In this document: piece after piece, positions 1 through 9,591 of the stretch | Layout: the number at the start of each line of letters is the position of its first letter | How positions within the stretch are numbered: the first letter of the stretch is position 1 | NCBI RefSeq assembly: GCF_001514065.1 | Contig: NZ_KQ948434.1 | Coordinates: forward strand, 186,001 to 250,000 | Source of the DNA: Streptomyces antibioticus | GTDB lineage: Bacteria > Actinomycetota > Actinomycetes > Streptomycetales > Streptomycetaceae | Direction: 5' to 3' | DNA: 64,000 nucleotides | Notes under the pieces: generated by a model | What the model was told of the DNA's origin: nothing | Database searches by the model: none | Seen by the model: the letters and a program-made list of their open reading frames with translations, nothing else | Made by a program: the position numbers and the translations under genes

Positions 1-51
1 CCGTGCCGTCCGTTCACGCGGAGGGTGCCTGGTCCAGAGGTTGCGACGCTA

Positions 52-3000
52 GTGCAGGGACGTTTCAAGAGGGATGGCAGTGCTTCGGCCAAGCCGGAGC
101 CGCAGGGCGGGACTGCCCCCAGCAATGGCAGCTCCTCGCCCCAGCACGCCCAGAACCCGGGCCAGGTGGCGTCCGGCGACGGAGGCGCGCGCCCCGGCGC
201 GGCGCCCTCCGGGGCCCCGAACCCCACCGCCCCGACGGTCAGGCCGCCGAAGGGCCCGAGCGGACCCGGCTCGCGAATAGCGCTGCGCAACTGGCGTATC
301 TCCACGCGCCTGGTGTCACTGCTCGCGCTGCCCGTCGTCGCGGCCACCTCGCTGGGCGCCCTGCGCATCAGCGACAACGTCAACGACATCCAGCAGCTCG
401 AGAACATGAAGCTGCTGACGGACATGACCAAGCAGGCCACGGCCCTGGCCGAGGCGCTGCAGAACGAGCGTGACCAGTCGGCCGGCCCGCTGGCGCACGG
501 CTCCAGCGCGAGCGACCTCACCATCAAGGGTCTGCGGGACAAGACCGACAACGCCATCGACGACTTCGTCGACTCCTCGGAGGAGATCGGCGACCAGGGC
601 AACGGCCTGCAGGGCATCCGCGACAACGTGGTGCTTCTGGTCGGCAGCCTGCGCTCGATCGAGAAGGTCCGCAACAACGCGTACGAGGCCCGGGACAACT
701 CCACGCAGACCGTGGAGGCCTACCACCGCCTCATCACGCAGCTGCTGGACCTCTCGCAGGACATGGCGCAGGCCACCAGCAACCCCGACATGATCCAGCG
801 GACGCGTTCCCTGGCGGCCTTCTCCGCCGCCAAGGAGTACGCCTCCATCCAGCGCGCCGTTCTCGCCGCGGCCCTGCCCGCGAACAAGACATCCTTCGGT
901 GACCTCTCGGAGAACGACCGGCTGTACGCCCAGTCGGCCCTCACGAGCGAGGAGGCCGAGCTCAAGAGCTTCCAGTCCATCTACGGCAAGACCGGCGCCG
1001 TGGAACTGCTGGAGCCCATCGGCGACAACAACACGACGATCCAGTCCGCCGACACCTACGCCAGCCGCGCCCTGGACTCCACGAACGGTCTGGAGAACCT
1101 GGACAAGCGGTCGTACAGGGACTGGCTGGACGACAGCTCCACCAAGATCGACCAGATGGGCAAGATCGAGAGCACCCTGCTCGAGCAGATGGAGCAGAAG
1201 GCCCGCGAGCTGCGCAACGAGTCGGAGAGCGAAGCGATCGTCTCCGGTGCGCTGATCCTGCTGGTGCTCGGTATCTCGCTCGTCGGCGCCTTCGTGGTGG
1301 CCCGCTCCATGATCCGCTCGCTGCGCCGGCTGGAGGAGACCGCCACCAAGGTCGCCACCGACCGTCTGCCCGAGCTGGTCAAGCAGCTGTCCGAGTCCGA
1401 CCCGCAGGACGTCGACACGTCCGTGGAGTCGGTCGGTGTGCACTCGCGCGACGAGATCGGCAAGGTGGCCGCGGCCTTCGACGACGTGCACCGCGAGGCG
1501 GTCCGCCTCGCCGCCGAGCAGGCCCTTCTCCGGGGCAACGTCAATGCGATGTTCACCAACCTCTCGCGTCGCTCCCAGGGTCTTATCCAGCGTCAGCTCT
1601 CGCTCATCTCCGAGCTGGAGTCGCGTGAGGCCGACCCGGACCAGCTGTCCTCGCTGTTCAAGCTCGACCACCTCGCGACCCGTATGCGCCGGAACGGTGA
1701 GAACCTTCTGGTCCTCGCGGGTGAAGAGCCCGGCCGCCGCTGGACCCGTCCGGTCCCGCTGGTCGACGTGCTCCGTGCCGCCGCCTCCGAGGTGGAGCAG
1801 TACGAGCGCATCGAGCTGGCCGCCGTGCCGACCACCGAAGTGGCCGGCCGGGTCGTCAACGACCTCGTGCACCTCCTCGCCGAGCTGCTCGAGAACGCGA
1901 CCTCGTTCTCCTCGCCGCAGACCAAGGTCAAGGTCACCGGTCACGCGCTGCCCGACGGCCGGGTGCTCATCGAGATCCACGACACCGGCATCGGCCTCTC
2001 CCCCGAGGACCTCGCCGCGATCAACGAGCGGCTCGCCTCGCCGCCCACCGTGGACGTCTCGGTGTCCCGCCGCATGGGTCTGTTCGTGGTCGGTCGTCTG
2101 TCGCAGCGCCACGGCATCCGCATCCAGCTCCGGCCGTCCGACTCCGGTGGTACGACCGCACTGGTCATGCTGCCCGTCGACGTCGCCCAGGGCGGCAAGA
2201 AGCCGCAGCCCAAGCCCGGTCAGGGTGCGGGTGGCGGTGCCCCGTCCGCCGCGCAGGCGGCCGCCGGCGTGGCCGCGGCCCGCGGCGGTTCCGGCCGGCC
2301 GGGCGGCGGTTCGCTCGGCGCCGGTGCGCCCGCCGGCGGTGCCCTCGGTGCCGGTGCTCCGTCCGGTGGCCGGCTCGGTGCCGGTCAGGGACCCCGGGCC
2401 GCGCTGCCGGGTACCGGCAACTCCGGTCGTCCCGGTGCGCAGGGTGGCGCGCGTGGGCCGCAGTCCCCGTCGGCCCCCTCGCAGGGCCGGCCCGCTCCGG
2501 CCGGTGCGGGCGCGGGCTTCGGCGGTCAGGCTCCGGGTGCTCCGCAGGGTCTCCAGGCCGCCGGTACCGGTGGGCCGCAGGACGCCTTCGGCGGCGGTCG
2601 GCCGCCGCAGCAGCCCGCCCCGTCGGCGGGCGAGCAGGGCGGTCGTCGGAGCCGTCTGCTGCCGGGTCGCGGCGGTCCGCGGGCCGAGCTGCCGGGCGGC
2701 AACGCGCAGCAGTCGCGGCCCAGCTGGAGCGACGAGAACGCCCAGCCGCAGATCTCGCACGCCTCGCTCGACGCCCCGCGCGGCCACGACGAGCAGGACC
2801 CCTCGCAGACCTCGCGCATGCCGCGGATCGACGACCGGCAGGGCCCGGGCGCCACGTCCGAGTTCCCCCGCCCGGACTTCGACGCCCCGATGCCGGGCAC
2901 CGGCGGCCCGCAGCACACCGGCCAGTTCCCCCGGCCGAACGCGGTGCCCGGTGCGCAGGACCCCGGGCAGTTCGCACCCGCGGACTTCGGTGGCCCGCAG

Positions 3001-3900
3001 AGCACCGGTCAGTTCCCCCGGCCGGACTTCGACGCCCCGCAGAACACCGGGCAGTTCGCCCAGCCGGGCGTCAACGCCCCGCAGGACGGCACGGGTTCCT
3101 ACGTCCGCCCGGACGTCTTCGGCACCCCGGCCCCGAACGGCCCGTCCGCGACCGGTCAGTTCCCGGTCCCGCAGGGCTACGACAACGGCTCCACCGGCCA
3201 GTTCCCGGCGCCGAACCACGACAGCAGCTCCACCGGTCAGCACGCGCTGCCGGGCCGCCAGTCCCCCGCAGGACCGGTGAACCCGCAGCAGACCGGCCAG
3301 TTCGAGCGGCCTCAGCAGGGCGCCGGACGCGGTCCCGCCGACTTCGGCACCCCGCGGCCCCCGGCCCCGCAGCGTCCGCAGCGGCCGGTACGTCAGGAGC
3401 CCGAGGCGCTGCCGCCGGCGGCGAGCCCCGGCGACGGACGTACCCCGCTCTACGACACCCTGGAGACCAACTGGTTCCACGGTACGCAGGGCGGTCAGGG
3501 CCAGGGTCAGCCGGCCAACGGCAACGGGGCGGCCCCGGCCGCTCCCCCGGCCCAGGCTCCCCAGCAGCCGCAGGCTCCGGCTGCTCCGCAGCGACCCGGT
3601 TCGGCCGCCTGGCGCAGCTCGCCGAACGACGACCTCGTCCGGCAGGCCGAGCGCGTCCGGCAGCCCGCCGCGGGCGGCGTCACCACCTCCGGTCTGCCGC
3701 GCCGGGTGCCCCGGGCGAACCTCGTCCCGGGCACGGCTCAGCAGCAACAGCACCAAGCCGGTCCGGCGGTCTCCCGTGCGCCTGATGACGTGCGCGGCCG
3801 TCTGACCAATCTCCGTCGGGGTATCGCACAAGGTCGTCAGGTCGGCGGTAACGGCCAGACGGGCAGCTTCCCGAACCCCACTCACCAGCAGGAGCGTTAG
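52..3900 (+). CDS. cvnA1: CvnA1, conservon sensor histidine-kinase-like membrane protein
   Basis: First gene of a four-gene conservon; CvnA proteins are proposed to act like membrane receptors for the CvnB-C-D GTPase module. Seen here: a Pro/Gly-rich cytoplasmic N-terminus, a membrane segment near residues 87-107, an extracytoplasmic helical region resembling nitrate-sensor (NIT) domains, a second membrane segment near 394-417, a HAMP-like linker, and an HATPase_c domain near 600-713 (N-box LLENATSFSS, G1 DTGIGLS, G2 GLFVVGRLS). About 570 residues of low-complexity tail follow, with repeated TGQF motifs and a closing GLPRRVP segment near 1214 that is shared with CvnA2. I chose GTG 52 over GTG 25: AGAGG lies 11 nt upstream, exactly as at the paralogue's start, whereas GAGG abuts GTG 25. 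Length 1282 aa. An H-box histidine for autophosphorylation is not obvious. Confidence 0.93.
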   Translation: MQGRFKRDGSASAKPEPQGGTAPSNGSSSPQHAQNPGQVASGDGGARPGAAPSGAPNPTAPTVRPPKGPSGPGSRIALRNWRISTRLVSLLALPVVAATSLGALRISDNVNDIQQLENMKLLTDMTKQATALAEALQNERDQSAGPLAHGSSASDLTIKGLRDKTDNAIDDFVDSSEEIGDQGNGLQGIRDNVVLLVGSLRSIEKVRNNAYEARDNSTQTVEAYHRLITQLLDLSQDMAQATSNPDMIQRTRSLAAFSAAKEYASIQRAVLAAALPANKTSFGDLSENDRLYAQSALTSEEAELKSFQSIYGKTGAVELLEPIGDNNTTIQSADTYASRALDSTNGLENLDKRSYRDWLDDSSTKIDQMGKIESTLLEQMEQKARELRNESESEAIVSGALILLVLGISLVGAFVVARSMIRSLRRLEETATKVATDRLPELVKQLSESDPQDVDTSVESVGVHSRDEIGKVAAAFDDVHREAVRLAAEQALLRGNVNAMFTNLSRRSQGLIQRQLSLISELESREADPDQLSSLFKLDHLATRMRRNGENLLVLAGEEPGRRWTRPVPLVDVLRAAASEVEQYERIELAAVPTTEVAGRVVNDLVHLLAELLENATSFSSPQTKVKVTGHALPDGRVLIEIHDTGIGLSPEDLAAINERLASPPTVDVSVSRRMGLFVVGRLSQRHGIRIQLRPSDSGGTTALVMLPVDVAQGGKKPQPKPGQGAGGGAPSAAQAAAGVAAARGGSGRPGGGSLGAGAPAGGALGAGAPSGGRLGAGQGPRAALPGTGNSGRPGAQGGARGPQSPSAPSQGRPAPAGAGAGFGGQAPGAPQGLQAAGTGGPQDAFGGGRPPQQPAPSAGEQGGRRSRLLPGRGGPRAELPGGNAQQSRPSWSDENAQPQISHASLDAPRGHDEQDPSQTSRMPRIDDRQGPGATSEFPRPDFDAPMPGTGGPQHTGQFPRPNAVPGAQDPGQFAPADFGGPQSTGQFPRPDFDAPQNTGQFAQPGVNAPQDGTGSYVRPDVFGTPAPNGPSATGQFPVPQGYDNGSTGQFPAPNHDSSSTGQHALPGRQSPAGPVNPQQTGQFERPQQGAGRGPADFGTPRPPAPQRPQRPVRQEPEALPPAASPGDGRTPLYDTLETNWFHGTQGGQGQGQPANGNGAAPAAPPAQAPQQPQAPAAPQRPGSAAWRSSPNDDLVRQAERVRQPAAGGVTTSGLPRRVPRANLVPGTAQQQQHQAGPAVSRAPDDVRGRLTNLRRGIAQGRQVGGNGQTGSFPNPTHQQER

Positions 3901-4323
3901 TTGAGCCCGATGAGCCAGGCGGCACAGAACCTCAACTGGTTGATCACCAACTTCGTGGACAACACCCCCGGGGTGTCCCACACCGTCGTCGTGTCCGCCG
4001 ACGGTCTTCTGCTGGCGATGTCCGAGGGTTTCCCCCGTGACCGTGCCGACCAGCTGGCGGCCGTCGCGTCGGGCCTGACCTCGCTGACGGCCGGGGCCTC
4101 CCGGATCTTCGAGGGCGGCAACGTGGCACAGACGGTCGTCGAGATGGAACGGGGCTTCCTGTTCCTTATGTCCGTCTCGGACGGCTCGTCGCTGGCCGTG
4201 CTCGCGCACCCCGAGTGCGACATCGGCCTCGTCGGCTACGAGATGGCCCTGCTCGTCGATCGCGCGGGCGCGGTGCTCACGCCCGATCTCCGCGCGGAAC
4301 TGCAAGGCAGTCTGCTTCACTGA
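3901..4323 (+). CDS. cvnB1: CvnB1, roadblock/LC7-domain protein
   Basis: Second conservon gene, 140 aa, an almost pure roadblock/LC7 domain. This fold is related to MglB-type and Rag-type GTPase regulators, and in conservons it is thought to pair with the CvnD GTPase at the membrane. The TTG start directly abuts the cvnA1 stop and has AGGAG 6 nt upstream; the internal ATG at 3910 would be 15 nt away. The paralogue at 9072 has GTG at the same codon, which supports the earlier start. Roadblock core stretches such as TVVVSADGLLLAMSEG and DRADQLAAVASGL are evident. It is near-identical to CvnB2. No signal peptide or membrane segment. Confidence 0.93.
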   Translation: MSPMSQAAQNLNWLITNFVDNTPGVSHTVVVSADGLLLAMSEGFPRDRADQLAAVASGLTSLTAGASRIFEGGNVAQTVVEMERGFLFLMSVSDGSSLAVLAHPECDIGLVGYEMALLVDRAGAVLTPDLRAELQGSLLH

Positions 4324-4436
4324 ACCGCCTCGATCCACCCGTCTCACGAAATCACCGTCGGCCGACACAACCCCCCCACCGGCCTCACCAAGACGGCACG
4401 ACTGACCGGAAGTTTGCTGTCCCGCCCGGAGGATCA

Positions 4437-4832
4437 ATGACCCCGCCCACCGCCTCTCATGATCCGTACGCGGAGCCGTACGAGGATGAGGGCGACCAGC
4501 CGCTGGTACGTCCGTACGCGATGACCGGCGGCCGGACCCGGCCGCGCTACCAGCTGGCCATAGAGGCCCTGATCAGCACCACGGCCGACCCGGCAGCGCT
4601 CATGGGGCTGCTCCCGGAGCACCAGCGCATCTGTCATCTGTGCCGCGAGGTGAAGTCGGTCGCGGAGGTGTCGGCGCTCCTGGCCATGCCGCTCGGCGTG
4701 GCCCGCATCCTCGTCGCGGACCTCGCCGAGGCGGGGCTTGTCGCCATTCACCAGCCGGGCGGCGACGAGAGCACCGGCGCTCCGGACGTGACACTGCTCG
4801 AAAGGGTGCTCAGTGGACTTCGCAAGCTCTGA
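4437..4832 (+). CDS. cvnC1: CvnC1, DUF742 protein
   Basis: Third conservon gene, 131 aa, DUF742. A short acidic N-terminus precedes the conserved core beginning at LVRPYAMTGGRTRPRYQLA, then a CHLCRE motif and a winged-helix-like stretch (SVAEVSALLAMPLGVARILVADL). The family may fold like a small HTH domain, but its biochemical role is unknown. ATG 4437 has GGAGG 5 nt upstream (4428-4432); longer in-frame starts upstream would run into the 113-nt gap after cvnB1 and have low-complexity sequence. Its last 20 nt overlap the start of cvnD1, so the two are probably translationally coupled. Confidence 0.92.
   Translation: MTPPTASHDPYAEPYEDEGDQPLVRPYAMTGGRTRPRYQLAIEALISTTADPAALMGLLPEHQRICHLCREVKSVAEVSALLAMPLGVARILVADLAEAGLVAIHQPGGDESTGAPDVTLLERVLSGLRKL
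4785..4830 (+). repeat. 46-bp exact direct repeat, copy 1 (cvnC/cvnD junction)
   Basis: This 46-bp stretch is identical to 10132-10177. It covers the end of cvnC and the start of cvnD in each conservon, including the stop/start overlap. It reflects conservon duplication or later gene conversion. Confidence 0.9.
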
Positions 4833-5388
4833 CGGAGGCCGGGCAACCACCTCCGCGAAGATCGTGGTCGCCGGCGGCTTCGGCGTCGGCAAGACCACGT
4901 TCGTGGGCGCCGTCTCCGAGATCAACCCGCTGCGCACCGAGGCCGTCATGACGTCCGCGTCCGCGGGCATCGACGACCTCACCCACACCGGGGACAAGAC
5001 CACCACCACGGTGGCCATGGACTTCGGCCGTATCACCCTGGACCAGGACCTGATCCTGTACCTCTTCGGTACGCCCGGTCAGGACCGCTTCTGGTTCATG
5101 TGGGACGACCTGGTGCGCGGCGCGATCGGCGCGGTGGTCCTGGTGGACACCCGGCGTCTGGCCGACTGCTTCCCCGCGGTCGACTACTTCGAGAACAGCG
5201 GTCTGCCGTTCGTCGTGGCCCTCAACGGCTTCGACGGACACCAGCCCTACGCACCCGAGGAGGTGCGCGAGGCACTCCAGATCGGTCCGGACACCCCGAT
5301 CATCACGACGGATGCCCGGCATCGCTCGGATGCGAAGAGTGCCCTGATCACCCTGGTCGAGCACGCCCTCATGGCACGTCTGCGATAG
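4813..5388 (+). CDS. cvnD1: CvnD1, small Ras-like GTPase of the conservon
   Basis: Fourth conservon gene, 191 aa, a small GTP-binding protein. The P-loop GGFGVGKT sits at residues 21-28, a DxxGQ-like switch II appears as FGTPGQDRFW, and the G4 position reads NGFDG rather than the usual NKxD. It presumably cycles between GDP and GTP under CvnA/CvnB control at the membrane. The GTG start overlaps cvnC1 by 20 nt. Only a few residues differ from CvnD2 (N-terminal linker and scattered conservative changes), so the two switches could cross-talk. Confidence 0.94.
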   Translation: MDFASSDGGRATTSAKIVVAGGFGVGKTTFVGAVSEINPLRTEAVMTSASAGIDDLTHTGDKTTTTVAMDFGRITLDQDLILYLFGTPGQDRFWFMWDDLVRGAIGAVVLVDTRRLADCFPAVDYFENSGLPFVVALNGFDGHQPYAPEEVREALQIGPDTPIITTDARHRSDAKSALITLVEHALMARLR

Positions 5389-5767
5389 CACTCAAATCGA
5401 CAACGCCATACGGCAGTTGTCGTAGATGCCCCGGAGCCGGCTGTGTCCTTTGACACGGTCGGCCCCGGTGTTCATAACGTTTCGGCAGAGGAATCGGGTG
5501 GTATGGCCACGCGTCGCGGTCAACCGGTCTCGCTGCGCGCACAAAGGCCCCGTCTTTTGACGGGGCTCGCTCTTTATGACCGTTTTATCTAGGGCTTACA
5601 TCACTCGGAATCCCCGCACTCCCATGTTTGGACGTGCGCAGGACCACGTGCTGGAATGCCTGAACTGCCCAATAGTCAAAGACGTACTCATCAGTCGAAG
5701 GCGAACTGGGCTCTGAGAGACTGCGGCACAACGTAGGTGCCGACCCCTCCGAGAGGTTGTTGGTCGA
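5389..5767. other. Intergenic region between cvn1 and cvn2
   Basis: No gene is supported in these 379 nt. A weak 7-bp hairpin (5441-5458, one G-U pair) and a strong terminator (5547-5566) end cvn1. The remaining 200 nt must contain the cvn2 promoter, but I cannot assign -35/-10 boxes with confidence. GAGAGG at 5751-5756 is the cvnA2 ribosome-binding site. Confidence 0.6.
5547..5566 (+). terminator. Intrinsic terminator after cvn1
   Basis: Perfect 8-bp stem GCCCCGTC/GACGGGGC with a TTTT loop, 158 nt after the cvnD1 stop and followed by a pyrimidine-rich stretch (TCGCTCTTTA). Confidence 0.8.
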
Positions 5768-8700
5768 GTGAGGCGAAGCAAGAACGGTCCCGAGCCGTCG
5801 GCCCGGGGCAACTTCACCCCGCCGCCGCGCGGAGCGGCGCCCGCCCCTGTGCCCGGATCCGAACCAACGGCTGCTCCGGCGCCGAGCGGCGGCCGGCTGT
5901 CCCCCCGCAACTGGCGGGTGCCGACCAGGCTGAACGCGATCCTGCTCATACCCGTGCTGGTCGGCCTCGTCATGGGCGGCTTCCAGGTGAAGAGCTCGAT
6001 CGACACCTGGCAGCAGGCCGAGGACGCCGAGAAGACCGCACGCCTGGTCCGTGCCGCCCTGACCTACGGCGACGCCCTCTACAACGAGCGCGACACCACC
6101 GCCGCCCCTCTTCTGGAGGGCAAGGGCAAGGACGACAAGACGGTCGTCGCCGCCCGCAAGGCCACCGACGACGCGGCCGACGCCTTCGACGAGGCCGCGC
6201 AGAACATGCCGCAGAAGGCCGGCCTCAAGCGCCGCCTCCAGCTGTTCCGCGAGGCCGAGGGCGACCTCACGAAGCTGCGTGCTGCCGCGTACACGGACAA
6301 CCTCCGCGGTGTGCAGACCGAAGAGGGCTACGTCCAGGTCGCGCACCCCCTGATGGAGTTCGCCAACGAGCTCGGTCTCGGCACCGGAAACATCACCAGC
6401 TACGGCCGTACCGTCTACGCCATCGCGCTGACCAAGGCCTCGCTGTCGCTCGAGCGCTCCATCGGCATGCACCTGCTGATCGCCCCGGGCCCCAAGCCCG
6501 AGGACCTGGCCGCCCAGCGCACCGCCCTCACCTCGTACGCCTACCTCGAGGGCATCGCCATCGAGGAGTACATCGGTGGTGGCACCGAGGCCGACGCCCA
6601 GAAGCTCGACACCCTGCAGAAGCAGGCGCAGGCGGACGGCAAGGCGCTGGCCGAGCAGGCCGCCAAGAAGAACCCTCAGTACGTGCCGTCGCCGACCGAC
6701 ACGGCCACCTTCGTCAAGTACGTGGGCTCGCTGCCCTCCACCGACAAGTCGGAGCGGCAGGCGCTCGCCACCAAGGGCATCACCGCGGAGAACTGGTGGG
6801 CGTTCAACACCCTCAAGTACAAGACCTACCGGACCATCGAGTCCGACATGAGCGACACCGCGGTGGACGAGGCCGCGACCATCTCCGACAACGCCAAGCG
6901 TGATGCCCTCATCACCGGTGCCGCCGTCGTGGTCGCCCTGCTCGCCGCGTTCATCCTGGCCGGCATGGTGGCCCGCCAGATGTCCCGCTCCATGCGCCAG
7001 CTGCGCAACGCCGCCTTCGGCATCGCCGAGCAGCGCCTGCCGATGCTGGTCGACCAGCTCTCGCGCACGGACCCCGGTCGCGTCGACACCCGGGTCGCGC
7101 CGATCCCGATCAACTCGACCGACGAGATCGGCGAGGTCGCCCGCGCCTTCGACCAGGTCCACCGCGAGGCCGTCCGGCTCGCCGCCGAGCAGGCCCTGCT
7201 CCGTGGCAACATCAACGCGATCTTCACCAACCTCTCGCGCCGCAACCAGTCGCTGATCGAGGGCCAGCTGACCCTGATCACCGACCTGGAGAACAACGAG
7301 GCCGACCCGGACCAGCTGGAGAACCTCTTCCGCCTGGACCACCTCGCGACCCGTATGCGCCGCAACGGCGAGAACCTCCTGGTCCTCGCCGGCGAGGAGC
7401 CCGGCCGCCGCTGGGACCAGCCGGTCCCGCTGGTCGACGTGCTGCGCGCCGCCTCCTCCGAGGTGGAGCAGTACGAGCGCATCGAGCTCTCCGGCGTCCC
7501 GGAGGCCGAGATCCACGGCCGTGCCGTGACCGACCTCGTGCACCTGCTCGCCGAGCTGCTGGAGAACGCCACCACGTTCTCCTCCCCGCAGACCAAGGTC
7601 CGCGTCACCGCGACCCGTCTTCCCGACGGCCGCGTGATGATCGAGATCCACGACAAGGGCATCGGCCTCACCGCCGAGGACTTCGCGGACATCAACCACA
7701 AGCTGGCCAACCCGCCAACCGTGGACGCCGCGATCTCGCAGCGCATGGGCCTGTTCGTGGTCGGCCGGCTGTCCGACCGGCACGGCATCCGCGTCCAGCT
7801 CCGCCCCTCCGGCGAGCAGGCCGGCACCACCTCGCTGGTCATGCTGCCGGACGCGATCACCCACGGTGGTGGTGGCGAACAGCAGGCGCCGGTCGACGAG
7901 TTCACCGTCTCGCAGATCATCCCGGAGCAGCAGCAGTACCAGGGCGAGGACTTCAACAACGGTCTGCCGATGCGGACGGCCGCCGAGCTCGGCTTCGACG
8001 ACAGCCGCTACAGCACCGAGGTCCCCGACGACATCCGTGAGCTGGACCCCGTGGGCCGCTCCCTGATGCGCGAGGAGCGCCGCGCGGCCCTGGAGGCCCA
8101 GGCGCACACCCCGCAGCCCGGCCAGGAGGCGCCCGCGGTCCCGCCGTACGGCGACGAGTTCGACGCCCGGCCGGCCGGGTACGACAACGGCCAGGGCGGC
8201 TACCAGGAGCCCGCCACGTACGAGGAGCAGCAGGCGACGTACGCCGAGCCGCAGCACGCCGCGTACGAGGAGCCCCGGCAGCCGTCGTACGACGAGCAGT
8301 ACTACGCGCCGAACGGCGGCCTGCCGCAGCACGACGCCTTCTCGTCGAACGGCGGCGGCTACCCCGAGCCCGCGTATGCGGAGCCGGTCCAGGAGGAGTC
8401 CGCGCCCGTCCAGGCCTCCGCCCCCGAGACCTTCCCGGCCTTCGAGGAGCGGCGCTACCAGGACGACTGGCCGCAGCAGGACACCTTCCAGAACGGCTAC
8501 CAGGACCAGTACGCTCCCGAAGCGGAATCCGTGCAGGCCAGTGACGCGGGTGAGCGGGACCGCGTAGGCTTCGACCGTCCGGGACCTGCCTCGTCGTCCA
8601 CCCACGAGCTGACCGACGCCGGCCTTCCCCGCCGCGGATCCGGTGGCGGAGCGAACGGCACGAGCAGCGCGAACGGAACGAACGGCACGGGCAGCAGCAC

Positions 8701-9070
8701 GACCGACCTGTTCGGCGCGCGGTCCGTGAGCCAGGAGCCGGCGTCCACCGCACCGGAGAGCAACGGCACCGGCAACGGCGACTGGCGCTCGGCCAACGAC
8801 GAGCGCTGGCAGCAGGCATCGGCGCTCCGTAAGCCCAAGGCAGGCGGGGTCACCTCCTCCGGTCTGCCGCGGCGGGTCCCCAAGGCCAACCTGGTCGAGG
8901 GTGCCGCCGAAACCACCCCCCAGGGGGGCCCACAGGTCTCCCGTGCTCCGGAGGACGTCCGGGGCAGGCTGAGCAACCTGCGTCGCGGTGTGCAGCGCGG
9001 TCGCAACGCAGGCAGTGAAACGAACGGTCAGGGCTTCGGCTCTGACAGCACCTACAACCAGGAGCGTTAG
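5768..9070 (+). CDS. cvnA2: CvnA2, conservon sensor histidine-kinase-like membrane protein
   Basis: 1100 aa paralogue of CvnA1 heading the second conservon. Membrane segments lie near residues 54-74 and 380-403, with a helical NIT-like sensing region between them, then HAMP, a coiled region (FTNLSRRNQSLIEGQLTLI) and an HATPase_c domain near 594-697. The tail is unlike that of CvnA1: acidic and Tyr/Glu/Gln-rich with repeated YEE/YAEP motifs, but it ends with the same GLPRRVP...VSRAPEDVRGRLSNLRRG signature. Transmembrane, HAMP and ATPase parts are much closer between the paralogues than the sensing and tail parts, which suggests different inputs feeding a shared output. GTG 5768 has GAGAGG 11 nt upstream. 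Confidence 0.94.
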   Translation: MRRSKNGPEPSARGNFTPPPRGAAPAPVPGSEPTAAPAPSGGRLSPRNWRVPTRLNAILLIPVLVGLVMGGFQVKSSIDTWQQAEDAEKTARLVRAALTYGDALYNERDTTAAPLLEGKGKDDKTVVAARKATDDAADAFDEAAQNMPQKAGLKRRLQLFREAEGDLTKLRAAAYTDNLRGVQTEEGYVQVAHPLMEFANELGLGTGNITSYGRTVYAIALTKASLSLERSIGMHLLIAPGPKPEDLAAQRTALTSYAYLEGIAIEEYIGGGTEADAQKLDTLQKQAQADGKALAEQAAKKNPQYVPSPTDTATFVKYVGSLPSTDKSERQALATKGITAENWWAFNTLKYKTYRTIESDMSDTAVDEAATISDNAKRDALITGAAVVVALLAAFILAGMVARQMSRSMRQLRNAAFGIAEQRLPMLVDQLSRTDPGRVDTRVAPIPINSTDEIGEVARAFDQVHREAVRLAAEQALLRGNINAIFTNLSRRNQSLIEGQLTLITDLENNEADPDQLENLFRLDHLATRMRRNGENLLVLAGEEPGRRWDQPVPLVDVLRAASSEVEQYERIELSGVPEAEIHGRAVTDLVHLLAELLENATTFSSPQTKVRVTATRLPDGRVMIEIHDKGIGLTAEDFADINHKLANPPTVDAAISQRMGLFVVGRLSDRHGIRVQLRPSGEQAGTTSLVMLPDAITHGGGGEQQAPVDEFTVSQIIPEQQQYQGEDFNNGLPMRTAAELGFDDSRYSTEVPDDIRELDPVGRSLMREERRAALEAQAHTPQPGQEAPAVPPYGDEFDARPAGYDNGQGGYQEPATYEEQQATYAEPQHAAYEEPRQPSYDEQYYAPNGGLPQHDAFSSNGGGYPEPAYAEPVQEESAPVQASAPETFPAFEERRYQDDWPQQDTFQNGYQDQYAPEAESVQASDAGERDRVGFDRPGPASSSTHELTDAGLPRRGSGGGANGTSSANGTNGTGSSTTDLFGARSVSQEPASTAPESNGTGNGDWRSANDERWQQASALRKPKAGGVTSSGLPRRVPKANLVEGAAETTPQGGPQVSRAPEDVRGRLSNLRRGVQRGRNAGSETNGQGFGSDSTYNQER

Positions 9071-9071
9071 T

Positions 9072-9494
9072 GTGAGCCCGATGAGCCAGGCGGCACAGAA
9101 CCTGAACTGGTTGATCACCAACTTCGTGGACAACACCCCCGGGGTGTCCCACACGGTGGTGGTCTCCGCCGACGGACTCCTTCTGGCGATGTCCGAAGGC
9201 TTTCCGCGCGACCGTGCCGACCAGCTCGCGGCCGTCGCCTCCGGTCTGACCTCGCTGACCGCGGGTGCCTCGCGCATTTTCGAGGGCGGCAGCGTGAACC
9301 AGACGGTTGTGGAGATGGAACGGGGATTCCTGTTCATCATGTCCATCTCCGACGGTTCCTCGCTCGCGGTGCTGGCTCACCCCGAGGCGGACATCGGTCT
9401 CATTGGGTACGAGATGGCCCTTCTGGTGGACCGTGCCGGCACGGTCCTGACGCCCGATCTGCGTGCGGAGCTCCAAGGGAGCCTGCTCAACTAA
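9072..9494 (+). CDS. cvnB2: CvnB2, roadblock/LC7-domain protein
   Basis: 140 aa roadblock/LC7 protein, near-identical to CvnB1 (differences such as GGS/VNQ for GGN/VAQ and MSIS for MSVS). The GTG start lies one base after the cvnA2 stop with AGGAG 7 nt upstream. A longer in-frame extension back to 8988 lies inside cvnA2 and has no paralogous counterpart, so I rejected it. It shares a 50-bp identical DNA block with cvnB1 (9105-9154 and 3934-3983). Expected partner of CvnD2. Confidence 0.93.
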   Translation: MSPMSQAAQNLNWLITNFVDNTPGVSHTVVVSADGLLLAMSEGFPRDRADQLAAVASGLTSLTAGASRIFEGGSVNQTVVEMERGFLFIMSISDGSSLAVLAHPEADIGLIGYEMALLVDRAGTVLTPDLRAELQGSLLN

Positions 9495-9591
9495 CCGACA
9501 GACGGTGCGTTTTGGCGTCCCGGGGCCGTAAGGTTTCGGGACGCGGCTCCACAGTGATGCGGTGCCCGGCACAGTCGGAGGAGGAGAGAAA

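Noticed and set aside
316..4437. Open minus-strand frame of 1373 codons across cvnA1
   Set aside because: It is the antisense of a clear gene in GC-rich DNA; composition is dominated by Arg, Gly and Leu, with no domain or start site. The same applies to the 1253-codon frame at 5585-9346 under cvnA2.
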